Source: Fodinicurvata sediminis DSM 21159 (GTDB lineage: Bacteria; Pseudomonadota; Alphaproteobacteria; Kiloniellales; DSM-21159). From it: a stretch of 64,000 nucleotides of DNA. Below are positions 9,184 through 18,165 of the stretch, in pieces. Both the position numbers and the translations under genes were made by a program. How positions within the stretch are numbered: the stretch's first letter is position 1; each line of letters opens with the position of its first letter. The stretch spans positions 682,001-746,000 of the forward strand of contig NZ_ATVH01000011.1 in assembly GCF_000420625.1 (NCBI RefSeq), given 5' to 3'. The notes under the pieces are model-generated. The model did not search any database and was not told the DNA's origin. It was given only the letters and a program-made list of their open reading frames with translations.

Positions 9184-9822
9184 ATGACCCTGGAACACTG
9201 GTTTGCGTTTGTAATCGCCTCGAGCATCCTGCTCATGATCCCGGGACCGACGATACTGCTTGTCATCTCACATGCCCTCAGCCGTGGGCGTCATGCCGCC
9301 GGCGCCAGTGTCGCCGGCGTCGTGCTGGGGGACTTCACGGCCATGACCGCATCGTTGCTGGGCTTGGGGGCCCTCCTGGCCACCTCGGCCGAAGCCTTCA
9401 TGGTCCTGAAGTGGATCGGAGCCGCCTATCTCGTCTACCTGGGCATCCGGCTCTGGCGCACGCCTGTTGCCCGGGAAGGTATGGAGACGGACCACAGCCC
9501 CTCTCCAAAACGCGAGAACCGTGCCGTATTCCTGAACACCTACGCCGTCACGGCGCTCAATCCGAAAAGCATCGTCTTCTTCATCGCCTTCCTGCCCCAG
9601 TTCCTCGTCTCCGGACGGCCGGTATTGGGACAGATGGCGATCCTGGAGGTGACTTTCCTGGTCCTGGCCGCGATCAATGCCGCCGCTTTCGCCTTCCTGG
9701 CCGCAGCTGCCCGCGAAAGGATCAGCCGCCCGGGCACCCGGCGCCTCCTCAATCGCACCGGCGGCAGCATGCTGATCGGCGCCGGCCTGTTGACCGCGGG
9801 CTGGAAGAGGATCGCGGAATAG
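9184..9822 (+). CDS. LysE/RhtB family amino-acid exporter
   Basis: 212 residues from ATG 9184 (AGGAG upstream). Six hydrophobic segments and the LysE/RhtB pattern (MIPGPTILLVISHALSRG near residue 18; LNPKSIVFFIAFLPQF in the middle) indicate an inner-membrane efflux protein for amino acids such as threonine or homoserine. It converges on the threonine aldolase gene with only four bases between them, so the two genes may both relate to threonine/glycine metabolism, though they are on opposite strands. Confidence 0.9.
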   Translation: MTLEHWFAFVIASSILLMIPGPTILLVISHALSRGRHAAGASVAGVVLGDFTAMTASLLGLGALLATSAEAFMVLKWIGAAYLVYLGIRLWRTPVAREGMETDHSPSPKRENRAVFLNTYAVTALNPKSIVFFIAFLPQFLVSGRPVLGQMAILEVTFLVLAAINAAAFAFLAAAARERISRPGTRRLLNRTGGSMLIGAGLLTAGWKRIAE

Positions 9823-9826
9823 GAAG

Positions 9827-10870
9827 TTACGAGAGCGCGTGCAGACTCTCCTCGATGATCGAGAGTGCCTCGTCGACCTGCGGCGCCTGGATATCGAGAT
9901 AGAAGACGACGCGGACAGCATCGCCGCCGGAGGGCAGCATATGCACGCCCCTGCGGTAGGCCTCCTCCACGAAATCTCCGGCCTCGATGTCCACCAGCCG
10001 GAAGCGCACGATGTTCGTTTCGACATTCGCGGGATCGATCTCGATCTGCGGCAGGGCGGCCAACCCCTCGGCAAAGCGCCGCGCGTTGTCATGCGTCTCC
10101 TGCAGGCGCGGACGGTGGTGCTCCAGGGCATGCAGGGCCCCGGCGGCGATGATGCCGGCCTGCCGGAATCCGCCACCGAACTGCTGCTTGAAGCGCCGCG
10201 CGCGGGCGATCAGGTCCCTCGATCCGACAAGGCAGGAACCGACCGGGGCGCCCAGTCCTTTTGAGAAGCAAACGCTGACCGTGTCGAAAGAGGCGGCATA
10301 GTCGGCCTCCGCAATGCCGGTGGCCGCCGTGGCGTGCCAGAGCCGCGCCCCGTCGAGATGCAGCGTGACGCCGTGGGACTTCGCCAGTTCGGCCACGTTC
10401 CGGATTTCCACCAGCGGCCAGATCGACCCACCGCCGATGTTGTGCGTGTTCTCCAAACAGATCAGGCGCAGCGGCCCGCTGACTGTCGCGGGAAAGAAAC
10501 GATGAGCCGGGGCCAGGAAGGGCTCGACATCCTTCGCAGTGAAGATTCCGCGCACGCCGGGCAGCAATCTGGGCAGCACCCCGGAGAAGGCGGAGGAGCC
10601 TCCACCCTCCAACAGGTAGATATGTGCGGCCTGATCCAGCAGCACCACGTCTCCCGGCTCGGTGTGTGTGCGCACCGCCACCTGGTTGGTCATGGTGCCG
10701 GTGGGCATGTAGACCGCATCCTCCTTGCCCAGAAGCTCGGCGGTCCTGGCCTCCAGCGCCTTGACGGTGGGATCACCGCCATAGACGTCGTCCCCCACTT
10801 CGGCCTCGGCCATGGCTGTGCGCATCTCGCGGGTCGGGCGGCTGCAAGTGTCGCTTCTCAGATCGATCAT
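9827..10870 (-). CDS. ltaE: Low-specificity L-threonine aldolase
   Basis: 347 residues. This PLP fold-type I enzyme splits threonine/allo-threonine to glycine and acetaldehyde. Family signatures present: the N-terminal MIDLRSDTCSRPT, HLDGARLWHA (PLP-binding Asp) and the PLP lysine in VCFSKGLGAPVGS. Length matches the family. It is convergent with the LysE-type exporter and upstream of nothing on its strand; the 143 bases up to the GlxA-type regulator hold no other gene. Confidence 0.92.
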   Translation of the reverse strand: MIDLRSDTCSRPTREMRTAMAEAEVGDDVYGGDPTVKALEARTAELLGKEDAVYMPTGTMTNQVAVRTHTEPGDVVLLDQAAHIYLLEGGGSSAFSGVLPRLLPGVRGIFTAKDVEPFLAPAHRFFPATVSGPLRLICLENTHNIGGGSIWPLVEIRNVAELAKSHGVTLHLDGARLWHATAATGIAEADYAASFDTVSVCFSKGLGAPVGSCLVGSRDLIARARRFKQQFGGGFRQAGIIAAGALHALEHHRPRLQETHDNARRFAEGLAALPQIEIDPANVETNIVRFRLVDIEAGDFVEEAYRRGVHMLPSGGDAVRVVFYLDIQAPQVDEALSIIEESLHALS

Positions 10871-11013
10871 TCGCTTTATCGCTCACACTATAAGGACTTG
10901 CTTGACGCAGTTTTTTGCCAGTCACTCGATAAACCCTTGAAGTGCTAGCACCGCAATGACCTTAGTTCCAGATCTTGAGAGCATTTTCCTGTTAAAGGAT
11001 CTGGCTTTTCACC

Positions 11014-12063
11014 TTAGCCCTTCTGCTGTGTGCGTGCATAAACTGGAATCTGGAAGCGTCGGCGATAGACGCCAGGGGAAAGCCCGGTAACGCGCTTGAA
11101 GAGACGCCTGAAGAAGGCGGGTTCCACGTACCCGACCTGCCAGCTGATCTCATCGACCGGGGCTTCGGTACGTTCGAGGCGCCGCTTGGCATCCTCTATT
11201 CTCAGGCGCTGGACGTAGGCAATCGGACTGAGACCCGTTGCAAGCGTAAAGCGGCGCTTGAAAGTACGTTCACCGAGACCTGCGAGGCGTATCATTTCTT
11301 CCAGGGGATTTGCCACAGAGAAATGCCCGGCGATCCACTCCTGAGCCGTCTGGACGGCAAGATCGCCATGATCGCTACGCCCCTCGAAGATGATGTAGGG
11401 GGCGAGCCCGTCTTGATGCCATTGCAGGGCAAAGAAACGCGCAACCGCCTGGGCAGCGGTCGCACCGACATGGCGACCTATCAGATAGAGCACCAGGTCG
11501 TGCCAGGTCATGGAAGCGCCCGACGTGATCAATTCCTCGCGCTTTCCTGAAATCACCAGTACCCGCTCCGAGTGGATCGGCACCTGAGGATAGACAGACG
11601 TGAAGGCAGTGGCATAGCCGAAATGCACCGTAGCCTCCATCCCATCGAAGACGCCTGTTTCAGCAAGCAGGAACAAGCCCGAGCAAGCCGAGCAGAGCAG
11701 CGCACCACGGCTGTGCATCGCTAGGAGCCACTGCACCAGTTCCGGATAGCGGCCCTTCTGCCACCCCTCCGCTCCCAGCAAAACCGAAGGCACAATGATG
11801 ATGTCCGTTGACTCGATCGACGTAATATCGCGCTGCACCGTGACGGGAACGTGACTGGCGAGCCCCAACGGCCCGGCCTGAACACCGACGATCTCGACCC
11901 GGAACGGTGGCGACTGAATTGCCATGCTGTTGGACTGTGGCATCATCGCAAAGGCATTCATCACGTCGAAGATACCGCTCAGCGTCGAAACCACGGCTTC
12001 TGGAATGGCAACGAGGCTCACGTGAAGTGGTTCTGATCCGGGAACAGTGCTGTGCAGAGACAT
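11014..12063 (-). CDS. GlxA family AraC-type transcriptional regulator
   Basis: 349 residues. The N-terminal two thirds is a DJ-1/PfpI amidase-like domain (CSACSGLFLLAETGVFDG), the C-terminal third two AraC helix-turn-helix motifs (LAGLGERTFKRRFTLATGLSP, then PVDEISWQVGYVEPAFFRRLFKRVTGLSPGVYRRRF). Such regulators sense small metabolites. It is divergent from the methyltransferase gene with about 230 bases between, so it may regulate that gene. Effector unknown. Confidence 0.9.
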   Translation of the reverse strand: MSLHSTVPGSEPLHVSLVAIPEAVVSTLSGIFDVMNAFAMMPQSNSMAIQSPPFRVEIVGVQAGPLGLASHVPVTVQRDITSIESTDIIIVPSVLLGAEGWQKGRYPELVQWLLAMHSRGALLCSACSGLFLLAETGVFDGMEATVHFGYATAFTSVYPQVPIHSERVLVISGKREELITSGASMTWHDLVLYLIGRHVGATAAQAVARFFALQWHQDGLAPYIIFEGRSDHGDLAVQTAQEWIAGHFSVANPLEEMIRLAGLGERTFKRRFTLATGLSPIAYVQRLRIEDAKRRLERTEAPVDEISWQVGYVEPAFFRRLFKRVTGLSPGVYRRRFQIPVYARTQQKG

Positions 12064-12295
12064 TTCGTAGGTCCGCGATATCCCAGCGCAAACAGTAGCA
12101 TCGCGCTCATGGGGGAACCATGTCTCTCCGCGAACTATTTAGTGGAATGCCTGCGTTCGCCAAACTGACAAAAATTCGACGCGAATGGCACAAACGGCCC
12201 GATTGTGGACCGTCCGGCTCTCCCGTTCGTCATCAACAGCTGTGATCATCCGTGAAGCTCCAGATCACCTGGATGCTTCAACCGGAGATTTAGGT

Positions 12296-13372
12296 ATGGC
12301 CCTCGTTCAAAGCACCCCTGTCGATTCCACGAAACTCGATACATTCCTGTCCCGTGTCATTGGTGATATTTCGGCCGGATACGGTGGCGTGATGATCAGC
12401 CTTGGCCATCGCCTTGGTCTCTATAAGGCAATGGCCGACTCTGGTCCCATGAGCTCTCACGAACTGGCCCGACGGACTGACTGCGCCGAGCGCTACGTGC
12501 GCGAATGGCTTGGCTCACAGGTGGCAGGCGGCTATGCAAACTACCATACCATCAGTGATACCTACGAACTGACTCCCGAGCAGGCCCTTGTCCTGGCCGA
12601 GGAAGAGAGTCCCTTCTTCATTCCCAATGCCTGGTCGGTACCAGCTTCGATGTGGGCGGACGAGGATAAGGCTGTGGAGGCCTTCCGCACAGGCAATGGC
12701 ATTCCCTGGAGCGACCATGATGGGCGGCTCTTCTGCGGGGTCGCCGCTTTCTATCGCAATGGCTACAAGGCAAACCTGGTACCTGAATGGCTACCGACCC
12801 TCGACGGCGTCGTCGAAAAGCTGAAAGCCGGGGCGCTAGTGGCCGATGTCGGCTGCGGCCATGGCCATTCGACGGTCCTTATGGCCCAGGCCTTCCCCGC
12901 CTCCCGCTTTCACGGCTTCGACACCCACGAGGAGTCCTTGACCGAAGCCCGGAAAGTTGCCGAAAGAGCCGGTGTTGCCCGTCAGGTAAGCTTCACGGCA
13001 GCGCAGGCGAACGCTTACAGCGGCACCGGTTATGACCTCATTTGCTTCTTCGATTGCCTGCACGACATGGGCGACCCGGGCGCGGCAGCCGCTCACGCAG
13101 CCAAGACCATCGCAGTCGATGGCACCGTTATGCTGATCGAACCTTTTGCCAACGATCATGTCGAGGACAACGTTTCCCCGGTTGCACGCATGTACTACGC
13201 GGCCTCCACGATGATCTGCTGTGCTCATGCGATCTCGGAAGGTGGCCACACGGTACTCGGCGCGCAAGCCGGGGAGGCCCGGCTTGCGGACGTGTTTCGG
13301 AAGGCCGGGTTCACACACTTCCGGCGTGCTGCCCAAACGCCATTCAACCTGATCCTCGAAGCACGCCTGTAA
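12296..13372 (+). CDS. Class I SAM-dependent methyltransferase with winged-helix N-terminus
   Basis: 358 residues from ATG 12296, preceded by a good GGAGATTTAGG; an upstream in-frame extension to 12185 looks non-coding. The first ~90 residues resemble the dimerisation/winged-helix domain of O-methyltransferases (HRLGLYKAMADSGPMSSHELARRTDCAERYVREWLGSQ), followed by the Rossmann motif VADVGCGHGHSTVLMAQAFP. The general form matches methyltransferases often annotated as rRNA or ubiquinone-like; substrate cannot be named. It is divergent from the GlxA-type regulator and upstream of a MATE exporter. Confidence 0.85.
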   Translation: MALVQSTPVDSTKLDTFLSRVIGDISAGYGGVMISLGHRLGLYKAMADSGPMSSHELARRTDCAERYVREWLGSQVAGGYANYHTISDTYELTPEQALVLAEEESPFFIPNAWSVPASMWADEDKAVEAFRTGNGIPWSDHDGRLFCGVAAFYRNGYKANLVPEWLPTLDGVVEKLKAGALVADVGCGHGHSTVLMAQAFPASRFHGFDTHEESLTEARKVAERAGVARQVSFTAAQANAYSGTGYDLICFFDCLHDMGDPGAAAAHAAKTIAVDGTVMLIEPFANDHVEDNVSPVARMYYAASTMICCAHAISEGGHTVLGAQAGEARLADVFRKAGFTHFRRAAQTPFNLILEARL

Positions 13373-13448
13373 GCGCACTGAATAACAAGATCGCCGGAGC
13401 CTGTCCCGGCAACACCCCTAACAACCACACCAGTAAAGCTACGGGTCA

Positions 13449-13489
13449 GCTCTTGCCCCTCACCTCCTGCACGGAGGGCGGGCAAGAGC
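13449..13489. terminator. Nested hairpin between methyltransferase and MATE genes
   Basis: Arms GCTCTTGCCC and GGGCAAGAGC are perfect complements (10 bp) and enclose a second perfect stem CCTCC-tgcac-GGAGG. No T-run follows, so it may act as an attenuator, a factor-dependent terminator or an mRNA processing site rather than a simple intrinsic terminator. It begins 76 bases after the methyltransferase stop and ends about 40 bases before the MATE start codon. Confidence 0.5.
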
Positions 13490-13529
13490 CTCTCGTGTGC
13501 TTGCCTGTATCATAGATGGATAACCAAAG

Positions 13530-14930
13530 ATGTCTCCTGCAAACGCAGATCATGCATCCAGAGCCAGGGCCGTGGCCGGCGCCGAATGGCGTCTGCACCT
13601 GGAAGAAGGGCGCGCCTTGTTCAGGCTGGCAGTACCGATCGCCTTGATCGCCCTGGTCAACATGGGAATGAGCGTGACCGACGGCGTGATGGTATCTCTT
13701 ATCTTCGGAACCGACGCGTTGGCGGCGGTTGCGGTCGGCAGCGACCTCTACTCGATCGTCTTCTACCTGGGGGCCGGTGTTCTCGGCGGCCTTGCGCCGT
13801 TCTACACAGCCGCAGTAACGCATCTTGACGCAGAAGAAAAAGCAAGTCTCGTACGGGTCGGCTGGATGACAGTGTGTTTGCTCGCCATTGCGAGCGTGCC
13901 AATCGTCTGGCTCGCACCTTCCTGGCTGAAGGGCCTTGGTCTTGAAGCGGCTCTGCTCGAGCAGGGCCGCGGTTACACACAAACCATGGCGCTCACGCTC
14001 GTTCCAATGCTCGGTGTCATGCTTTACCGCACGATCCTGACGGCGGCCGAGCAGCCCAAAGTCTTCCTGCGAGTTACACTGGCGATGCTGCCTCTTAATG
14101 CGGTTGCGAACTATCTTCTAATGACCGGTCCCGGCCCCCTTCCTGCCCTGGGCCCCACGGGAGCAGGCACCTCCTCCCTGCTGGTCGCCTTGATGACCCT
14201 GGCCGTGCTTGTCGCCATTGCCCGCCGCGCTTCCAACGGTGCTCGGCCCGCCCATTCCGCCCGAGCCTGCTTCGACTGGCTTGGCTTGATTGCGGTGATC
14301 CGCATCGGCTTGCCAATTGGCATCGCAACTGTAGCCGAGGTGGGCATCTTCCTTGGAGCAACGCTGTATGCTGCAACACTGGGAGCAGCCGATGTTGCCG
14401 CGCACACGCTCACACTGCGAACCGCGGGCATCGCCTATGCCGTGCCGGCCGCACTCCTGCAAGCTTCCATGGTACGCATGGCACGCGCCGAAAGCCTGGA
14501 GGATCCACGCCACCGCCATTCCGTCATCACAAGCAGCCTTGGTCTCGCTCTTCTCTGCGGAACGATAATCTGTCTGCTTATGGTTGGAGTTGCAGGGTCA
14601 CTCGCGGCAAGCTTTTTCGACGAAAGCCATATGGGGCTTAAAGCAGCCAAGCTCGCCTTCGGCCTCCTGATCCTGCTTGGCCTGATCGACCTCGTGGGCG
14701 GTCCCGGTTCGGCGACTACAGGCCTGCTGCGCGGACGCAAGGATACCCGGACGCCGATGGTCTATATGCTAGTTGGCTATTGGCTGATTGGTGCACCGCT
14801 AGGTCTCTATCTCTGCGAGGTTCTGGATTTCGGCGTTACCGGGCTATGGACAGGTCTTGCCGCTGGCACTCTCACGACTACCCTGCTTTCGCTTGCTCGG
14901 CTATTCTCCACCTCCCGTCAGCACCGTTAG
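13530..14930 (+). CDS. MATE family efflux transporter
   Basis: 466 residues with about twelve hydrophobic segments arranged as two six-helix halves; MATE-type features include LFRLAVPIALIALVNMGMSVTDGVMVS near the start and the corresponding IRIGLPIGIATVAEVGIFLGATL in the second half. These inner-membrane proteins export cationic drugs or metabolites using Na+ or H+ gradients. It lies 157 bases after the methyltransferase, separated by a strong hairpin, so cotranscription is uncertain. The 292 bases after it, up to the next gene, show no further gene. Confidence 0.9.
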   Translation: MSPANADHASRARAVAGAEWRLHLEEGRALFRLAVPIALIALVNMGMSVTDGVMVSLIFGTDALAAVAVGSDLYSIVFYLGAGVLGGLAPFYTAAVTHLDAEEKASLVRVGWMTVCLLAIASVPIVWLAPSWLKGLGLEAALLEQGRGYTQTMALTLVPMLGVMLYRTILTAAEQPKVFLRVTLAMLPLNAVANYLLMTGPGPLPALGPTGAGTSSLLVALMTLAVLVAIARRASNGARPAHSARACFDWLGLIAVIRIGLPIGIATVAEVGIFLGATLYAATLGAADVAAHTLTLRTAGIAYAVPAALLQASMVRMARAESLEDPRHRHSVITSSLGLALLCGTIICLLMVGVAGSLAASFFDESHMGLKAAKLAFGLLILLGLIDLVGGPGSATTGLLRGRKDTRTPMVYMLVGYWLIGAPLGLYLCEVLDFGVTGLWTGLAAGTLTTTLLSLARLFSTSRQHR

Positions 14931-15222
14931 GAGTAGGCTGATACTTTCAAATGCAGGACTGAGCCTCCTATGTACACTTGATTGTCTATGGCGGCTTTCG
15001 GTTACGCCAAAGCCCACGCTGATGATGGCACATACCGCGTTGATGGTCCGTGTTGACACACCGGCCAGGAAGCCTTCGACATCCCCTGTGCTGAAAATTC
15101 CTGCACACCGGGAAATGCCGGCTCCCCGTTTGAACGAACGGTCTCCGGCTTCTGGACCCCTGCTAATCTCTTCCCATGGCCAATCGCGCCAAACCTTTCA
15201 TATCACGACGAGGAGTCTCGGC

Positions 15223-15867
15223 ATGTCCCGAACCGCACAGTTTTTCAGTAACCTGGCAGTTTGTGCCGTTGCAGGTGTTGTCACCCTTTCACCCGCGAAG
15301 GCAGATGAAGTTACGGAACAGATAAACCTGGGGCTGGAACTTTACGAGTCAGAGGCATTCGGAGCGGCAATCGTCGAACTTGAATTCGCGATCGAGGATA
15401 TTCGCGATGCCATGAACGAGCAGATTGGGACAACTTTCCCCGATGCACCAGAAGGTTGGACGGCAATGGATCCCGAAACTGGTGGCGGAGGCGGGGGTAA
15501 AGCCGCCGGCCTGCTTGGTGGACTTGGTGGTGGTAGCAACATAAGCCGCAGTTACACGGAAAACGAGGGAGAAGGCGTCATGCAAGCGGCCATCATGCTC
15601 GACAACCCCATGATGCAGAGTCTGGCTGCCATGATGAACAATCCTTCCATGTTTGCAGCCCAGCCCAATGTGGAGCGCCTTCGTGTCGGCCGGGAAAGGG
15701 GCATGCTCAAATGGGAAGAGGAACAAGGCAGCGCGGAAGCCAACGTAATGATCGATGGCCGAATCATGCTTCAGGTTACGGGCAACAATCTCGACTCAGC
15801 CGACAGGGTCGAAGAGTTGATGCAGTCCTGGGACCTTGAGGCCTTGCGCAGCAGTGCAGCCCGGTAG
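15223..15867 (+). CDS. Hypothetical exported protein
   Basis: 214 residues from ATG 15223 with GAGGAG upstream; the frame runs open further 5' but that part is not protein-like. A cleavable signal peptide is present (ending about LSPAKA|DE). The mature part has an acidic helical region, a glycine-rich linker (about residues 88-105) and a methionine-rich stretch around AIMLDNPMMQSLAAMM. I recognise no domain. It is convergent with the ToxR-like regulator, with about 100 bases between them. Confidence 0.6.
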   Translation: MSRTAQFFSNLAVCAVAGVVTLSPAKADEVTEQINLGLELYESEAFGAAIVELEFAIEDIRDAMNEQIGTTFPDAPEGWTAMDPETGGGGGGKAAGLLGGLGGGSNISRSYTENEGEGVMQAAIMLDNPMMQSLAAMMNNPSMFAAQPNVERLRVGRERGMLKWEEEQGSAEANVMIDGRIMLQVTGNNLDSADRVEELMQSWDLEALRSSAAR

Positions 15868-15968
15868 GAGGTGGTCAGGATTTTCAATCACCTGCATTCG
15901 ACAGCCGCTCTATCAATAAAGTGCAATCTGCCCCCGACGACGCCACACTATGATGACTTAGATCGCGA

Positions 15969-17519
15969 TCAGAAGCCGTGCCGCCGCAGTTCCGTCGCGA
16001 TGCGCGCGCGAGACGCGGTATCGCGTGTCGGAAAGGCGGCAAAATAGTCCGCCGCCGTGGCATCGGGTTTACGCCGGCGCACCTCGCGCCGCCATCGGGC
16101 CGCCTGGTCGTGTCGGCCAGCCAGACCATTGGCAGCAAGCGCGATCATTGCGATCAGGTAATGTGCTCCGGGTGTGGTGGCAGCCCGATCGGCCCAGCTG
16201 GCGGCGGCCTCATGGTCTTCCTGCTGAATCAGCATCTGCGCACGAACGCCGTGAATGCCATAGAGCAGCGGGTCGAGTGGGCTTAGATGCAGCGAGGTGT
16301 CCAGCGCGGCGAACGAAGCAGCCGCCTTACCGTTCAGCATATCGGTGAAGGCCGCAGCGTAGAAGCCTTGCGCATAGTTAGGGTTCAGCGCCGTCGCCCG
16401 TGCCAACCAGTCAGCAGCGACTTCGGGCTCATCCGTCAACCAGAATGTACGACCCATTGTAAAGTTCGCAAAGGGGTCTAGAGCATCCAGCTCCAGACTG
16501 CGCTCGGCATGGCGCCGAGCCTCGCGAGCGGCCAATGCTGGGTCAGGCGTCAGACGCAGGAACGCGTCGAGAAAGCTGGTAAAAGACAGTCCCGCATGAG
16601 CACGCGCGAAGTGCGGATCTAACTTGACCGCCCGTTCGAAACAGACCTGCGCCAATGCCGTGTCGTCAGTCGTGAAACGGTACAGATGACCGAGGCCGAT
16701 GTGATAATTCGCCCAAGCACCCAGCCCCGTCGGGTCACTCAGCCGCGCGATGCGCGCTTCGTTGAAGGGTATGTGAGCCTCAAGTGCCGATACGAGGTGC
16801 ACCACAATCCGCGCCCTCAGATCACCGATATCGTCAACAGGAGCCACGAGCCGATCGGCCCAGAGGATCTCGCGGGAACTGGTGTCGGTCAGTTCGAGCG
16901 TCACAGCAATGATACGATTGTGGCTCTCGATAATTCCGGACAGGACGTAGCGCGCGGTAAGTGCTGTAGACACCAAATCCAGATCAGCTGCAACTTGCCG
17001 GAAGCGGAAGGATGACCCTCGCGCGATCACCGCAAGCCATCGCAGTCGCGATAAAGCCTCGATGATCTCGTGCGGAATCGCATCCCCCAGAATGGCGAGC
17101 TCCGGCAACATGCCGAGCTGTTGCAAGGGGAGTACGGCGATAGAGGGACGCCCGCCGGGGCGATCAGATGGCTGGTGAACGATGCCGTCAACAGACGCCT
17201 GCTCGAGCGGCAGTGTGGATACCTCGGGGATGAAGCGGAATCCCCGGCCATGAACCGTGCGGATTACTGCCTGTCGCACCCCGTTGTCGCCGACCGCCTG
17301 ACGGGCCGAGCGGATACGGCTAGAAATGCTGGCATCCGAGACCGCCTGACCTTGCCAAACCGCAGCGACGATCTCGTCCTTCGAGACCATGTGATCGCGA
17401 TTTCGGACCAGATGGATCAGCAGGGTAAGCACTTGGGGTTCCAGCCGCACCGGTATTTCGCAGTGGCTGAGTTGGAAGCGCTCCGGGTCGAGACGAAAAT
17501 CACCGAATGCCCAAGTCAT
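15969..17519 (-). CDS. Winged-helix regulator with C-terminal TPR region (ToxR/CadC/HilA-like DNA-binding domain)
   Basis: 516 residues. Residues 1-100 form an OmpR/PhoB-type winged helix (FGDFRLDPERFQL at the start; DASISSRIRSARQAVGDNG recognition region; RTVHGRGFRF wing). A middle domain (PSIAVLPLQQLG..., about 125-250) matches the nucleotide-cyclase-associated/TolB-like segment found in such regulators, and the rest contains tetratricopeptide-like helices (HFARAHAGLSF, NPNYAQGFYAAAF). No membrane segment is seen, so it is a soluble relative of CadC. It is divergent from the cupin gene, whose operon it may control. Confidence 0.85.
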   Translation of the reverse strand: MTWAFGDFRLDPERFQLSHCEIPVRLEPQVLTLLIHLVRNRDHMVSKDEIVAAVWQGQAVSDASISSRIRSARQAVGDNGVRQAVIRTVHGRGFRFIPEVSTLPLEQASVDGIVHQPSDRPGGRPSIAVLPLQQLGMLPELAILGDAIPHEIIEALSRLRWLAVIARGSSFRFRQVAADLDLVSTALTARYVLSGIIESHNRIIAVTLELTDTSSREILWADRLVAPVDDIGDLRARIVVHLVSALEAHIPFNEARIARLSDPTGLGAWANYHIGLGHLYRFTTDDTALAQVCFERAVKLDPHFARAHAGLSFTSFLDAFLRLTPDPALAAREARRHAERSLELDALDPFANFTMGRTFWLTDEPEVAADWLARATALNPNYAQGFYAAAFTDMLNGKAAASFAALDTSLHLSPLDPLLYGIHGVRAQMLIQQEDHEAAASWADRAATTPGAHYLIAMIALAANGLAGRHDQAARWRREVRRRKPDATAADYFAAFPTRDTASRARIATELRRHGF

Positions 17520-17660
17520 GTGAGAGCATATGGTATAATCGCCGACTTCTACAGGAATTCTTCAGAACTCCGTCAAGCTTGCTCGACGCGGATGCCTTAG
17601 GATCAACAAATACAATGGCGCGGGGCTTCCGAAGGCCCAAAAAGGGAATTGGAGTGAGCC

Positions 17661-18029
17661 ATGCAAGAAAATTCGATAGAAACAAGACGGTTCGAGAAAC
17701 CAGATCAACTCCTGGACATGAAAGAGCGCGGCGGCATCTCCATCGTCAAGATGGCCGATGGCAGCTCAGGAATGCGTGCTGTCTTTGAACCCGGCTGGAC
17801 TTGGGAGGCTGACGAGAAACCGCTGCTCGGCTCGCCCGAATCCTGCCCCATGCGGCACACCGGCTACTGCATGTCGGGCAAGCTTGTGGTTCGCATGATC
17901 GACACGGGCATCGAGACACATCTGAGCACGGGCGACTTCTTCGAAATTCCGCCCGGGCACGATGCCTATGTCGAAGGCGCCGAGCGGGTCGAACTGATCT
18001 TGTTTGCGCCGCCCGAACACCAGCACTGA
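17661..18029 (+). CDS. Cupin-domain protein
   Basis: 122 residues with a good GGAATTGGAGTGAG ribosome site. Single cupin barrel: the typical GKLVVRMIDTGIE / STGDFFEIPPGHDAYVEG blocks are present, and a His in HTGYCMSGK could act as a metal ligand. Function unknown: a small metalloenzyme or a sensor. It starts a plus-strand run (cupin, cysteine-synthase-like, PLP decarboxylase, nitrilase). A TATAAT at 17534-17539 in the divergent region is a possible -10 box, without a clear -35. Confidence 0.8.
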   Translation: MQENSIETRRFEKPDQLLDMKERGGISIVKMADGSSGMRAVFEPGWTWEADEKPLLGSPESCPMRHTGYCMSGKLVVRMIDTGIETHLSTGDFFEIPPGHDAYVEGAERVELILFAPPEHQH

Positions 18030-18165
18030 CATTTCCCGCTCATGCCGGTTTGCTCGGAAGACCGGGTATTTGCAGGCGGGCGAGCACGGACACAGTGGTC
18101 CCGAAGCAAATTTCATGTGTCGACCAGGATTGTCCCGGTTGATGAAGAAAGGACGGAGAAAATCG

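Noticed and set aside
14857-15222. N-terminal extension of the exported hypothetical protein
   Set aside because: It overlaps the end of the MATE gene and lacks protein character; a signal peptide and ribosome site define the start at 15223.
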